Below, piece after piece: positions 27,320 to 39,400 of a stretch of 64,000 nt of DNA. Under the pieces are notes generated by a model. That model was not told the origin of the DNA and searched no databases. It was given only the letters and a program-made list of their open reading frames with translations. Origin of the DNA: Colius striatus (Eukaryota; Chordata; Aves; Coliiformes; Coliidae); contig NC_084762.1 in the NCBI RefSeq assembly GCF_028858725.1, forward strand, positions 6,643,374-6,707,373, in the 5' to 3' direction. The stretch's first letter is position 1; every line of letters begins with the position of its first letter. The position numbers and the translations under genes were made by a program.

Positions 27320-29337
27320 CTGTTTCTGTGGGGTTTTTTAACTTAATTTTTAATAGAAAATGGTACGTTAATATTGCATGACTCCCCACACTAAATGATC
27401 AGAGACCCACCAATTCTGCTCCAAATGTGACAAGCCACGATTTTCTCTTTTGTATTTTGGTGATATTACTGTAGAGGAATGAGACAGATCAGGCAAGGAC
27501 TGTACTCCAGCAATAACTTCTGATAAAACTACTTGTATTTTACATGAGTCCTTTGCAAAGCAGACAATAATGCACAAATGTTTGCTGTGTGTATTGTAGG
27601 GTTTCTCTTTCATGCCTACTCATCTGAGAAATAATCTCATTACTTATCCCGGTGGAAACGATGTTGTTGTGAAAAGAACTGAGGCATTTTTGGGAGCAGT
27701 TTATACAGCTGACCATGAACAGAGCATGGATCAGCACACCACATTTTGTAACTCTTGTGCAAAGTCTCACGTTGATTAGTGTTGACAAGGAAATGCCCAT
27801 TGTTAAAACCCATCTGATGTTAGCAGAACTGTGGCATGAAGCAGGTTGGACATGTGATAGCTGCTGGCACTTTGAACAGAGTCTGTTCAAATGTCAGATG
27901 AGTAAGGCAGTTTGGGGTGGGTTGGTTTTGGGTTTTTTTTTTTCTCATTGTGTTTAGCTCAAGCTGGAAAAATCTGGTGTGATGGTCATTCGTGCTGAGT
28001 CAGAACTCAGCCAAGCTGCTAGAGTGTGAATGCAGAGGTCCACAGGAGATGGTTGCTTGCTGATCTGTGCTGGAGAAGAGACTTTTTGTTTCAAAACGTT
28101 GAATTCATCAAAGAGCTTCTTTAAGATTTATCAAGGAAAGCACTTCAATATGTTTTTAAACATATCTTATCTCTTAGCTTGCTTTGCTTTTGGGTGGAGA
28201 GGTTTTTTTGGGTGAATTGTTACCATTTGTGACTGTATGGTGTTTAGGAAGAGATAGCACTTCACAGTGTTTAGTGCATAATATTGAAAAAGGCTTAAAA
28301 ACAACAACAGATCTGTAAAGATAACTCTGGATTATTTTACAGACATAAATTTAGTAAATGGGATTTACCCAATATATTTCTCTAAGCAGAAATCTTAACA
28401 TATGGATATTTCCATCCAAAGAAATAGGATTACTTCCTCTCTTTCAGACAACAGATTGAAAAGCCTCCCAGCTGTATTCCTCCTCTTCTAATTTTGTTTC
28501 CCTCCTTTCCACCAGTTTTTGCCTGTGTGAGAAGAACAGGCATTGCTTGTGTTTCCTGCAAGTGAACCTTTGCGAGAAGTTATTTTTCTTGGAATGTAAG
28601 TTTCTCTGTATTTATTTTTCTCTTTATATTGGGTTGGGAGTTTTTTTTCCTCCTTTTATTCCCTAAATACACTGCTTGCATTTAGAGGAAACTTTAAAGG
28701 CCTTTGAAAATATGGCATGTTGGGTGACTCCATGGATGATGTGTTGTGGAAGTTAATTGCTGACCTCATGTAGTTGTTTTAGGTTGTATATGCAATATTG
28801 GCGAATTCCCTTTAGAGGAAAGAAGTGTGAGAGAGATCTGATAAAAAGTTGGTTTGGTAAACTGGACAAGGATGATCTTTTGTTAGGAAACTGGTACTTT
28901 TATCCCTATTTACTTTGTTCCATCAGCATGACTGAACTCCAGTATTGAAAGTTTCACATACAACTGATTGCTTCTTGCCTCTCATAAGAACACTTTGCCT
29001 AATGCAGTGTTTGACAGATGAGTGCAAAGAGGGGCCATAATGTGTTGCACAACCCATTCACTTTCTGTTGGAAAGTTACTATGTATTGCATAATAGATAG
29101 AAGAATGACAAGTTCTGCAATTGGGTTGTGTTGATCCCATCAGATAGATTCCACAGAAGATAGAATAACAGAAAGTGTCCAGGCTTTCTTGTAAAAAGGA
29201 AATCACATATTGAATGGAAGAATTACTGTCTAGGAGAGATGTTTAGCTGCATAACTGTGTCAGCCTGGTTCCTTATTCAGTAAGGGACAAAGCTTCTCAA
29301 ACAGGCCACATAAAGTGAGTTCAGGATACTGAAACAT

Positions 29338-29585
29338 AAAATCATAGAACGATTTAGGTTGGAAGGAATCTCCAGTGAAAGTCCAGGCCCCTTTGCTCAA
29401 AGAAAGGCCACATTCCAAGGTAGAGTGGCTTGACCAGGGTTGAATCCAGTCAAGTTTTCAGTATCTGTAAGGTTAACTTAATTTCTACCTCTCTCACAAT
29501 CTGTTCCTGTATTTGAACACCTTGCAAAGTTTTTTCTCCTAATATACCTAGTTGCAATTTCCCTGGTTACAGCTTGTGTCTGTTG
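29338..29585 (-). repeat. Old CR1 LINE fragment, antisense
   Basis: Begins with the CR1 3'-terminal signature 'aatcatagaacgatttagg' and 'ttggaaggaatctcc'. It continues through a diverged 3' UTR ('aacaccttgcaaag', 'ttttctcctaatatacc') to 'cagcttgtgtctgttg'. More diverged than the other copies. Confidence 0.8.
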
Positions 29586-30944
29586 GTATCAAACAAGCAG
29601 CTGAGACACCTCTAGCTAAAAATAAGAAAGCTCAAGTAGAAAGCTGGACATAAGTAGTAGTTTAAATTCATGAAAAAAACAACCAGAATTAGTAAAAATA
29701 AAAACAATGCTGAAAAAATTGATATGGGACTTCACTTTGACCCCAAGTCAATATCAATGTTGTACTTGAAGAGGTTAGGCTCATCAGAGGATTTGCCCTC
29801 AGGAGTATTTGCTTGACTGCTCTCTGGATGTCAAGGTCATAAAGAACAGATTGCAGCCCAATGTTTTAAAAAGCCCAAACATTAAGGGACACACCCTCTC
29901 ATGGCATCATAAAAAAGTGACTCAGAAAGAAGAGGTAGACAAAAAGCAAACACACAAACACAATCCCTTTTTTTTTTCTGTGTAGTATTGCAGCTTCTTT
30001 TGCTTTCCACACACAGAAAGTATGTGAATTCCCTCCTCTTAGGTGAGTGACCAGGATTCAAAGGGGCAGCAGTTAATGTATTCCCTACTTTAATTCCTTA
30101 TTCTGACAGCTTCCATTAAGTACCCACCTGGGAGACGTGCAAAAGACAAGCTAGAAAGTCTTTGATGTGGAGTAGAGGTTGCTTGAAGGAGTAGCTGGCC
30201 AAGAAATGCCTCATTTTCTCAAGAAACAAAGCTAATTTGAAGTCATATTTCTTTAAAATGCTCAGTTTCCTTATATTTGTAATGTCTTTGGAGAACTTTT
30301 TAGTATATGTGGTGTCTAAAATAGCAGGGCAGCATTAATTGAGCTCAAAAAGGTGTCAGTTCTCAGCACAGAATAAATAAGCAGGAAAATGGGTATTGAA
30401 ATACAGAGAATTCCCTAAGAAATCAGGAAAGCAAAAAAGACAGAAGGAGCATCTAAAACCACCTTAGGACTGAGAAGGTAAAAAATGTATGAATAGCATT
30501 AATAGGAATTAGGGATTAAATTTTAATTCTTAAAGAAAAAGGCTGTATAAATGAAGAACAGTAGTAGGCAGTAATCACACTAGAACACATAAAGAGAAAC
30601 CCAACATCTAAACTTAGCCAAAGGAAAAAGTAATCAACAATGGTTTATTACTGCTGGATGTGTTTTGAAGAGAATCTGTGAAGAGAGATGACAAAAGTAG
30701 CTCTGTCTTGGACAGTACATTAAGAAGTTTGGAAAGAATTTGTAGGATAGCTCCTGACAGAAATGACAGCGGAGGATCATTGTGTTCTGGAAATGAAGCT
30801 AATGGTCTCAGTTTAGCAACTGGGATGTAGCTTGTCCCAGGGACTTGTTACTCCTTGTCTGAATGCTAAATTTGGCCACTTAAAGATTCCTTTTAAGTGA
30901 AGAATGAGGAAAACACTTTCAGTTTGAAAACTGATTCAAGCACT

Positions 30945-31142
30945 GTGAGGGTGAGGGAGCAGTGGAACAGCCTGCCCAGGTAGGGTATGGAGTCTTCTTC
31001 CGTGGAGTTCTTCAAGACCCGCCTGGACATGTTCCTATGCGACCTGATCTAGGTGAACCTGCTTCTGCAGGGGGGTTGGACTGGATGATCTCTAAAGATT
31101 CCTTCCAACGCTACCATTCCATGATTTTATGATTCAGTGATC
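30945..31142 (+). repeat. CR1 LINE, short sense copy
   Basis: A severely 5'-truncated sense copy with 'ggtgagggagcagtgg', 'gacctgatctaggtgaacc', 'tgcttctgcaggggg' and the terminal 'ccatgattttatgattc'. Its 3' half matches the subfamily of 13474, 38910 and 61247. Confidence 0.92.
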
Positions 31143-33040
31143 CATGTCTGACTAGAACTGGTTGGAAAGTGAGCTGGTTTTTGTTAAAACCTACTCATTA
31201 GAAAGGTAAACACTAAACCACAAAGCTTTTTCTAGGTGGGAGAGTTTTCAGAGAAAGGTCACATTTTTCCATGAGAAGCAGATCCATTTTCTGGAGGATC
31301 CACTAATGTTAACTCTGGATTAACCAAAATTAATGAGAAATCTAGTTTTGTGTCATAGGATGACATTTGCCAGCCTTAACTGTGAAGCATGAACATATTA
31401 GTAATCCAAATTCACCTCAGGTGCAGGTAATGATGATACTCAAGATAGAAAAGTTCAAAACCATGTTTTGTGGTAGCATCTCAGGACATTTATATATGCC
31501 TAAAAGCCACCTAGAAGATGATATTTAGAATGAAATTAAAAGAGTAGTAGAAATTAATAAGGAAGCACACGGTGTAATGAAGGACAGAGGATGGGTTATA
31601 AGATCTGTAAAAGATGGGCTTTTTGTCTCTCATGTTTATCTATTTCTGACAATTATGGATTGACCTTCTTGTGTTTGTCTTGCCAAACAGAACACACCAC
31701 AAATATAGTTGCAGTACAAATAATAAAAACAACAGTAAGGCAGAGATGAAAACAGTACAGGAGTAAGGCAGAAAAAGAAAGAAGCTGGGAGAGGGCAGGA
31801 AAGAACTGAACAAAACGGAGTGAGGGGTGGGCCATGTCTGTTATAAGATCTTTGGGTTTTTTCTTCATGATGTTGTCACGGCTTTTTTCATTACTGCATT
31901 GTCTGAAGTGTAACATCTGTGCTTGGAAATCCAGGAGGTAAGTTTTAGAATTTTTGTTGCTTATAGAAACTACATCCTACAAAAAGTCAAGATAAAGAAT
32001 GGCAAAGCCTTAAAAGGCAGTGAGAACAAGAGGCCCTTGAGAGATACTTTACTGTATTGATGGTTGGTAAGTCAAGTGTACTTACACAAGGAGCATGTTG
32101 CTTAAAAGAGAGAACTTTCTGCCTATATTGAGCTGGGCCATGTTTTTTGTACTCTGTGCTTGGTATTTATTGATAATGCAAGAGGCACCTGGACACAAAT
32201 GCCAACCCCCATCATTTGACTGTGGCAAGTTTGACTCTAGCAGAGAAGGGATAAGTTTGAAAGCCTGTAAAATGTAGGGTCAGACTCATCTCTATGAGCA
32301 CAGTACATAGTCCTGGTTAATGTTTTCTTTATAACACCTGAACTTTTTCTTGAAGTCATCAGAATGGATGCTCACAAAAGATGTCAATACAATCATATGT
32401 CAATAAAATATTACCATACCTTTTTTCTCTACTCACCTGTCAGTGTTCACTGTTCTTTAGAAACTGAGTTATCTTCAGTACTGCTGCCCCTCTGCCAATC
32501 TGTTTGAAATTGGAGAGCAGGTTCACAAGTTACTGAGAAAGACAAAAAGCTGCAGGGGTCAGGTCTCATTTCCTTGGGAACACAGAGTTTAAACAAACGG
32601 TCACTGATCAGTGATTAGATTGCAGCTTCTGCTGAGAACTTGATGGGATGAGCCAGTCAGTTACGAGTCTAAAACAAATGTGTGCAGTGTGATACTAAGT
32701 TTTATCAGCGTGACTGCTCTATATGCCACAGAAAAAACCCAAACTCTACCTTAGGGGTATCTTTAGCAAATGAAGCAAGGCTTGTCAAAAGTGGAATTTG
32801 CATATTTCTCCTGCTTCTTTTCTTCCACAACAAATCCCCATCATCTCTTTCAGATGGATGCCTGTCTCAGAGTTAGACATGCAGTGCATAATCCCTAGCA
32901 GAAGCTGAACATGGATGGTGCCCACTGCTGCTTTCTCACGACGACGTCTCCAACTTTCCTGTTTGAGATGGGTAATATGATCATAAGGAAAAAGTTCTAA
33001 AGTAAGCCCAAGTGACCTCTTTATCCCTTGGCTTCTCTCT

Positions 33041-33067
33041 CCTCAAGTCTAAAAACCATCAGAAGAA
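33041..33067 (+). promoter_or_regulatory. RNF182: 3' splice acceptor and last 5' UTR bases of RNF182
   Basis: A pyrimidine-rich run (ttatcccttggcttctctct) ends in 'cctcaag', with the AG at 33046-33047. Twenty untranslated bases follow, then the ATG in the context 'agaagaaATGa', with a purine at -3. This supports both the start codon and a spliced 5' UTR. Confidence 0.6.
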
Positions 33068-33805
33068 ATGACCAGTCAACTACCGGAGGAGTCTGTGGAG
33101 ACTCAGAGCTCAGATGAGCTTGAGTGCAAGATCTGTTACAACCGCTATAACCTGCGACAGAGAAAACCCAAAGTGCTGGAGTGTTGTCACAGAGTATGTG
33201 CCAAATGCCTTTGCAAGATCATAGACTTTGGTGATTCCCCTCAAGGAGTCATAGTATGCCCATTTTGCAGGTTTGAAACGTGCCTGCCAGACGATGAGGT
33301 TAGTAGTCTTCCTGATGACAACAACATCCTTCTGAATTTAGCTTGCGGGGGAAAGGGAAGGAAGTGCCTACCGGACAACCCAACAGAACTGTTGCTGACT
33401 CCCAAAAGGTTGGCGTCTCTGGTTAGCCCTTCTCACACCTCTTCTAATTGCCTGGTTATAACAATCATGGAAGTACAAAGAGAAAGTCCTCAGACTCTGA
33501 ACTCGACCCCCGTGGTGGAATTTTACAGGCCTACGAGTTTTGACTCTGTTGCAACTGTTTCCCACAACTGGACAGTGTGGAACTGCACATCTCTGCTCTT
33601 CCAGACTTCAATTCGGGTGCTAGTGTGGTTGCTAGGGTTGCTGTACTTCAGTTCCTTGCCTTTAGGGATTTATTTACTGGTATCTAAGAAAGTCACCCTT
33701 GGGGTTGTCTTTGTCAGCCTTGTTCCTTCGAGCCTTGTTATCCTCATGGTTTATGGCTTTTGCCAGTGTGTTTGCCACGAAGTTCTAGACTGCATGTCAT
33801 CTTGA
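33068..33805 (+). CDS. RNF182: RNF182, RING-type E3 ubiquitin ligase, membrane-anchored
   Basis: Complete uninterrupted single-exon coding sequence of 245 residues, against about 247 in human RNF182. It has an N-terminal C3HC4 RING finger with C20, C23, C39, H41, C44, C47, C64 and C67, including the family-typical block [10 protein letters not shown] hydrophilic middle follows, then two hydrophobic C-terminal segments (about 184-205 and 209-231) that would span a membrane, ending in a short Cys-containing tail. Known role: RING E3 ligase, brain-enriched in mammals, reported to ubiquitinate the V-ATPase subunit ATP6V0C and to affect NF-kB p65 turnover. The start is chosen because it matches the family N-terminus length and sits 20 bases after a good acceptor. 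The open frame, domain order and length all agree, so this is a functional gene. The last residues (after CHEVLDCM) are shorter than in human. Confidence 0.98.
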   Translation: MTSQLPEESVETQSSDELECKICYNRYNLRQRKPKVLECCHRVCAKCLCKIIDFGDSPQGVIVCPFCRFETCLPDDEVSSLPDDNNILLNLACGGKGRKCLPDNPTELLLTPKRLASLVSPSHTSSNCLVITIMEVQRESPQTLNSTPVVEFYRPTSFDSVATVSHNWTVWNCTSLLFQTSIRVLVWLLGLLYFSSLPLGIYLLVSKKVTLGVVFVSLVPSSLVILMVYGFCQCVCHEVLDCMSS

Positions 33806-34027
33806 CAACAAACACAGTAAAATAAGATGTATTGCCACGTGTGTAGCATAGTTGATTTATCCCATCTTTGTGTTCTTATTTATTCTTATTGTTGTCCATC
33901 CCACTAAATGGAAGCAGTGGCCTTAGTTATCAGTCCTTTTTTTTCTACTTGATTTGCCTTTTTTTTAAAGCTGAGTAATGGAAGTACAACCTACATGCTG
34001 ATTTTAAAAGGATGAGCTATAGAAAGG

Positions 34028-34033
34028 AATAAA
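34028..34033 (+). terminator. RNF182: Candidate poly(A) signal, proximal
   Basis: AATAAA about 220 bases after the stop codon. A G/T-containing stretch (gtggtgcctgctgttgctg) follows some 20 bases later, which is compatible with cleavage. It would give a short 3' UTR isoform. Confidence 0.4.
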
Positions 34034-35446
34034 GCAAGATTGCCAAGCGTGGTGCCTGCTGTTGCTGACACTCTTCAAAAGAGTAGCCCTTTCCTTTCTT
34101 TCCATTGGCTTGATCGTGTCAGTCAAGGCTGCAGGATCCACCCTAGAAAAAATTAGTATGACAGCTACCTTTCCAGGTCAAAGTACAGCATCTCTTCATC
34201 CAAATCTGTTACTTGTCATTCCTTATCATTTATAGCTAGCAAAACTACATCACTTTGTAGGTAATACAAGACAATCTCCTGTTGCTTTTTCGGTTCTCGT
34301 TATGGCAAAACCATTTGTGGGAGGCCGATGGTTGCAGACTTTTGCATTCTGTGACATGAGGAATCTTTTTTTTCACCATGCTAAAAACATATCTCTAAAA
34401 CACTTTCCCCAGACAGAAGCCCACTTATCATGTAGTTGTGGCTCCCTCTGAGATATTCCAGGGACCCAGCCACATGTTTGCTCTTCTCTAGGTGTAATCA
34501 GTTCAGTGTACATACACCTTAGGCTTCCCTTTGAGGGTTCAGAGCTCTACAGGCTTCTCTAGCTCTGTTCTGCTCACTCTTCTGCCCCAACATTTCCACC
34601 AGCACACCACATTTCTAACCCATTAGTCCTCCTAACGGATTGCCTGACCATGCACAGAATTTGGCCTGTGTGACTTTAGCTGCCAAGATACACTTTTCTT
34701 CCCAGACATTAGGAAATGGGCCTTCAATCGCCAATACTCACTTCAGAAGATATCTGAAACGCTTAATTGAGGTTTGAGTTTGTTTTTCTGAGTTCACAGA
34801 ATGAACATTGTGTCCCATGACTTTGGGAAGGTCTCAACTTAACATATAGTCCTTAAAAATGTTTAGCACCCTGGACTCCCTCCGTCACCATTGTGAGCTG
34901 ATAGTGCTCTAGATGTGGCAATTAGCATGTCTTGATTAGTTGAGTTCAGAGGAATTACTGATGATTTATCGTTCCACAAGCCCCAAAAGGTTTGTTTGTA
35001 TGTTGCATGGTTTAGGCTACTTTTTGAACAACTAGAAGAGCACACGAGAAGGAAATATTTAATGTTTACGTGTGTAACCTGATGTAGTGAACACCACGGC
35101 TGCAAACTCGTTTTCCCACGCAAAGCAGGGTAAAAACTGAGGAGTTGAGCAGTGCAAGCATGGGGTTTTTTTGTCAGGCATGAGATTGTTGCTTGAAGAC
35201 TGAATGTATGGCCTAAAACCACATTCTTTGAGCAAACTGCCTTTGGCAAGAATGAAAAATGCCGACAGGAAAAGCAGAGCGTAGGTGGCGGTTGTGTCTG
35301 TCAAGAGGATTTGAAGTCGAGCTGATCCAATTCTTACCGATGGCACAGGTGGTACCTACAGTTTCATTCCTATTGCAGACTTAGGGAGAAATATGGAAAT
35401 GCAAAGGTCCTGCTTTTCTTGACACTCCTTTTCTAACCGTGCATAT

Positions 35447-35480
35447 ACACGTGTGTGTACGTACACACAGACACACGTGT
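35447..35480. repeat. Alternating GT/AC palindrome
   Basis: A perfect 18-base palindrome (tgtgtgtacgtacacaca, 35452-35469) is flanked by two self-complementary acacgtgt words (35447-35454 and 35473-35480). The alternating purine-pyrimidine pattern can form Z-DNA or a hairpin. If the RNF182 3' UTR reaches this far, the RNA could fold here. Confidence 0.8.
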
Positions 35481-35874
35481 AAGAAGGAAGCTTACAGCCA
35501 AATCACAGGATTTGAGTGTATGGAGTTAGGAACTATGTACTGAATGATTAAAGGAAACGTTCCAGACTTTTCTGTAATGACTTAAGAACAATTCTAACTG
35601 CAATATTTTCAGAATTCCTAGAAATGATTATGCCTAAGTAACCGTTTTTTTAATGTTTGTGGTAAATCACATGTAGTTAGAAGAGGTGTCATTTCCAGTT
35701 CGAGGTTTGAACTCTGCAATTGTAAGTATCCAACCACAATTTTGTCAAAAAGCAAAGAGAATAGAAGCCTATGTGGTTTTATAGTACTTCATAATTTGGG
35801 GAAAAGATGTATTTGTAGTGTGAGGGCTTTCTGTGTTTTAGGATTTGTTCAAATTGTCTGAATATAATGTCTCT

Positions 35875-35880
35875 AATAAA
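35875..35880 (+). terminator. RNF182: Candidate poly(A) signal, distal 1
   Basis: AATAAA in 'ctctaataaaggg', about 2.07 kb after the stop. This would suit a long 3' UTR. Confidence 0.35.
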
Positions 35881-36084
35881 GGGCTGGCTAATAGAGGAAG
35901 TAATGTCTGACATACATGTATTACCTCTGCACAACATGTCTACAGTGCTACCTGTTGTCTTTTCCTTTTGATTTTCAGTTGATTAATATTATTTCAGCTC
36001 CAGCATCAGGTATTTTGGACTCTGTTTTAAACCAGAGCCTGATCTCGGCAGGATTACAGTGGTATCATAACACATCACAGCTCA

Positions 36085-36090
36085 AATAAA
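36085..36090 (+). terminator. RNF182: Candidate poly(A) signal, distal 2
   Basis: AATAAA in 'gctcaaataaatac', about 210 bases beyond the previous signal. Either could end the long RNF182 transcript. Confidence 0.3.
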
Positions 36091-36189
36091 TACACCCGTT
36101 ATTATAGTTCATTACTTTTAAGAGCTGCCAGACTGTTTTTATGCTGTTATTTTAAGACTGTGCTGCAATACTAACCCACTCAAAATGCA

Positions 36190-36370
36190 AGTGTGAAAAA
36201 AACCCCATATTACATTGCATAGCTATCGTGCTGCTCAGCCAGAGCACGTTATTACAGCTCTGGGCTCATAAAATTCCAATGTGACTTATCACGTGGCCAA
36301 TGAGAATTGCTAGGAGGCCCATATCTCAATTACTTGTGGAGAAGATTATTTGCTATGTGACTGAGACTAG
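36190..36370. promoter_or_regulatory. Candidate conserved non-coding element
   Basis: A repeat-free block just after the last poly(A) candidate with compact transcription-factor-like words: 'tcacgtggccaatgag' (an E-box beside a CCAAT box), 'tctcaattacttgtgg' and 'gtgacttatcacg'. No coding potential. Purely a pattern-based guess. Confidence 0.22.
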
Positions 36371-38739
36371 AAGAACCTCAGATGTTACTCTTTCATTATT
36401 TTTATTCTCCACTCTCCTTAAGACTTAGAACTGAAAAATCTCGTATCCTCTGCCGTGGAATAACGGTTGAAGTCGGTGTAAATGGGGCTAGAGTCAAGTC
36501 CTGCAGACCTGCCTGCCTGCATTTCATTGGTTTTTGTCTCCTTGGAAAGTAATGTTTCCTGTGGTCGTAAAATACAGCCTGCACACCAAGGATTTTATTC
36601 CTAGACGTGTGACTCAGTTGGGTACAAAGTGTTAGAGATTCATTACTCCAGGATTAATTCAGTCCAAATGAGAATGTTTTGGTTTTAATTCCTGCTTACC
36701 CTATAGGTGTGGACTGTATCTCCACTAGCTGCTGCTCATTTACGGTATGATAGGGTGGTATCTCCTGAGGACTGGGACAGGATGATGCAGTGGTAGTTGC
36801 TGGGCACAGCATAGGAAGGACCTGCTGAGCTGAGCTGTCTTCTGAGCAGGACTCAGGGAGGGATGAAGCTCTACTGCAAGCATAGCCTGAGCCCAGAGTT
36901 CAAAGGGCAATTTAACAGGGAGTAGGTTACCTGAAAGGCAGGGCCTGTGGGTTCATAAAGGGGATGTGGGACCTTGGGGCTGGGCTGTGGCTGAGGAGGT
37001 GTGCAGAGTGCAAAGGGAGTCTAAGCCTGGGACAAAGGAGCTATGCTTTAAATAAGGAGTTTGGGGTAGAGCTGCTACAAAGGGAGTTGAATGCTCATCA
37101 TACTGACTCTTCTGGGTTTTACAATTAATTTGGTAATTAACAATCACCTGCTACTGCTACCACAGTCGAGTATTTTTCTTTTCCAAATGGCAAAGTATGA
37201 AACTTCACAATTTAAAGAGACCCTCAGATTTGTGCATACTCTGTGAATTGTGTTAACTGTTCAAAGCTACAATCTTTCAAAGAGGATTGAGCAACATAAG
37301 GGCTGATGTCTTTAATTGAGCTGTCGTGTGCTTTGTCCTTCTCTATGAAATTCTATATGCTAATATAAAACACTTAAAAAAGGCAAACCTCAGGGCCGAT
37401 AACATTTTTTAATGTGTCTAAGAACAGATGCTCTTCCCAATGGATTTTGTTACTCGGAGACAGAGCCGAGTCCAGAGCTCACAAAATAGACAAGCACAGT
37501 GCAGGGAAACACACCTAAAAGGCTACACATCATTTCAACCAGAGGAAGGGGAACTGAGGAGGTTCCCAGGAAGATGGATGATGTTATGTTTGAGGAGAGT
37601 TCCTTGTTATTAGGGCACAGAACCACTGTTTTTTCCTAATTCTAACCGGTTTCAGGGTTAGTTTCAACTCACTTTTCCCCATGGCTTTTCTGCTCCTTCT
37701 GCTGGGACAAGGCTGTATGGATCTGTAGATAAAGAGTATTCTGAAACAAAACAACCTTTCCTACTGTCCTGAGTTTACAGCCCAAGATTAATACTGAAAG
37801 GATGGCAAATTGCAGGCAGCATGTGTGAGTGAACAGGGTATAGAGGGGCAGTGGCAGCAGGTTGTGACAACAGTTTTGATGGCAAAGCAAGGAAAACACG
37901 AGGCTATATCCCGCCTTACCTGGGCAGGCTCAAAACTAGTGAGGACCACCAAGAGTTGACATACTCCCCTGCATTGCCTCTGTGACAGTTCACTTGTCTT
38001 GTACAGCAGTTGTACATCATGATTTTATCTTCTTGAGCAGATGATGGGTATAGTGAAAGGTCCACAGTGTCCCACTCATAAACAGGCTCATTTTAACTAT
38101 CCTAAGATTCCTCTGGGTGGTTGGTTGGTTTGCTTCTGAATTTCTTCCTATTTCTCCAAAAGCAAGGCAGTGAGCTGTGTTTTAAACAGAGCAGTGCCTT
38201 CAAGGATTAAAAACAAATGGAGGCAAGAAGAACTGAGGCTTTGGAAATAATTTGTAGTTCTTCAAAGCAATGGAAAGAGACTGTTCTGAGAGTCTACGTT
38301 TACTTTTGTCCTTGCAGATTAGATGTTATCCTTGGAGTGACATCTGTAAATACTTAGTGCTGGAGATTCCTGAGGGAGTTTATAGGTCTGCCAGATCTTA
38401 GGCACAGCCCCCATACTCCACTGCTTTTCTGTAAAGCACCAGTCTCCCTTTTGCGTCAGCTCCTCTTGTCACAAGTTGAACTGTCGCTGTTTCATAAAGA
38501 GTTCTGGCAAAGAGAATAAACCCTCAGTTTGGGTACAGTAAATCATCTCTTTTAGAGACGTGTGTGGCAGTGCTTTCAATGCGAGACCTTAAACAAAGCC
38601 AAGTCATCTTCCAGTCTGAATTGCTAGCATAAATTTCATATTAAATCAAGTTTCATTGTGTTGGGCAACACTACAACTAAAAATCCTTTTGTTGTATTTC
38701 TGCCTCTTTCTTGCATTCTACAAACGCTGTTTGCATTTC
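36371..38739. other. Intergenic, nothing recognised
   Basis: Unique sequence with a mildly GC-richer patch near 36760-37060 (repeated cagg and ggg words). No domain-bearing frame, RNA gene or repeat family could be named. Confidence 0.45.
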
Positions 38740-38909
38740 AAAACAAACCCCCATGTTCAATCCTAAAATCAAAGATGGGTAGAAAGAAGCCTGGTCAGTC
38801 ATATTCTCCATTTCCTCTGCCACTATAGAGATGAATGCTTTGTCTAGTCTGATTTTAAATATCTCAAGTGATGAGACCTCCACATCTTCCCACAAGGGAC
38901 TTTCCAGCC
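38740..38909 (-). repeat. Older CR1 fragment, left part (antisense)
   Basis: A diverged CR1 stretch is recognisable from 'tctagtctgattttaaat' and 'ctcaagtgatgagacctcc', the usual CR1 3' UTR/ORF2 junction wording. It is interrupted at 38909 by a much less diverged CR1. The right part may resume at 39336. The left edge is approximate. Confidence 0.55.
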
Positions 38910-39335
38910 ATAGAATCACAGAATGGTAGGGGTTGGAAGGGACCTTCAGAGACCATCCAGTCCAACCTCCCTGCAGAAGCAGGGTCACCTAGATCAGGTC
39001 CCAAAGGAACATGTCCAGGTGGGTCTTGAAGACCTCCAAGGAAGGAGCCTCCACACCCTTCCTGGGCAGTCTGTGCCAGGGCTCCCTCACCTCACAGTAA
39101 AATAGTTTTTCCTTATGTATAAATGGAACTTTTTGTGTTCCAGCTTCATCCCATCACCCCTTGTCCCGTTGCTAGCTGCAACAGAAAAAAGTGTTGCCCC
39201 AACCTCCTGACACCCACCCTTTTGATACTTGTAAATACTAATGAGATCCCCCCTCAGTCCCCTCCAGACTAAACAGCCCCAGTTCCCACAGCCTTTCCTC
39301 ACAAGGCAGATGCTCCAGTCCCCTGATCATCTTTG
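38910..39335 (-). repeat. Younger CR1 LINE, antisense, nested
   Basis: Inverted CR1 with the clean 3'-terminal 'atagaatcacagaatgg', 'aggggttggaagggacc', 'cacctagatcaggtcc' and about 425 bp of body to 'ccctgatcatctttgt'. Same subfamily as 13474, 30945 and 61247. It sits inside an older CR1 fragment. Confidence 0.93.
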
Positions 39336-39400
39336 TTAGGAAATGTTTTCTTCATACCGATCCAGATGTTGTTTTCACCTGCATAATGGAATCCTTTTAT
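39336..39400 (-). repeat. Possible older CR1 fragment, right part
   Basis: The words 'taggaaatgttttcttc' and 'ataccgatccagatg' resemble the diverged CR1 segment coding for the tail of ORF2 ('gaagttcttcctaatatctaacctga' type). They would continue the fragment ending at 38909 once the younger insertion is removed. Match by eye only. Confidence 0.35.

Larger units (their letters stand above)
9225..33047 (+). other. RNF182: Probable RNF182 5' UTR intron (23.8 kb)
   Basis: Between the candidate donor and the coding-exon acceptor there is no recognisable coding exon. The interval holds CR1 copies (13474, 14125, 25357, 29338, 30945), CA/GT microsatellites, small tandem duplications, and AT-rich blocks with paired TAAT motifs that could be conserved non-coding elements. 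Additional non-coding RNF182 exons may lie inside but cannot be picked by eye. Confidence 0.45.
33806..36110 (+). other. RNF182: Probable RNF182 3' UTR
   Basis: Non-coding sequence after the RNF182 stop, with three AATAAA hexamers, at 34028, 35875 and 36085. The minus-strand frames at 34863-35346 have no recognisable domain. How far the mRNA extends cannot be decided without transcript data. Confidence 0.5.
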
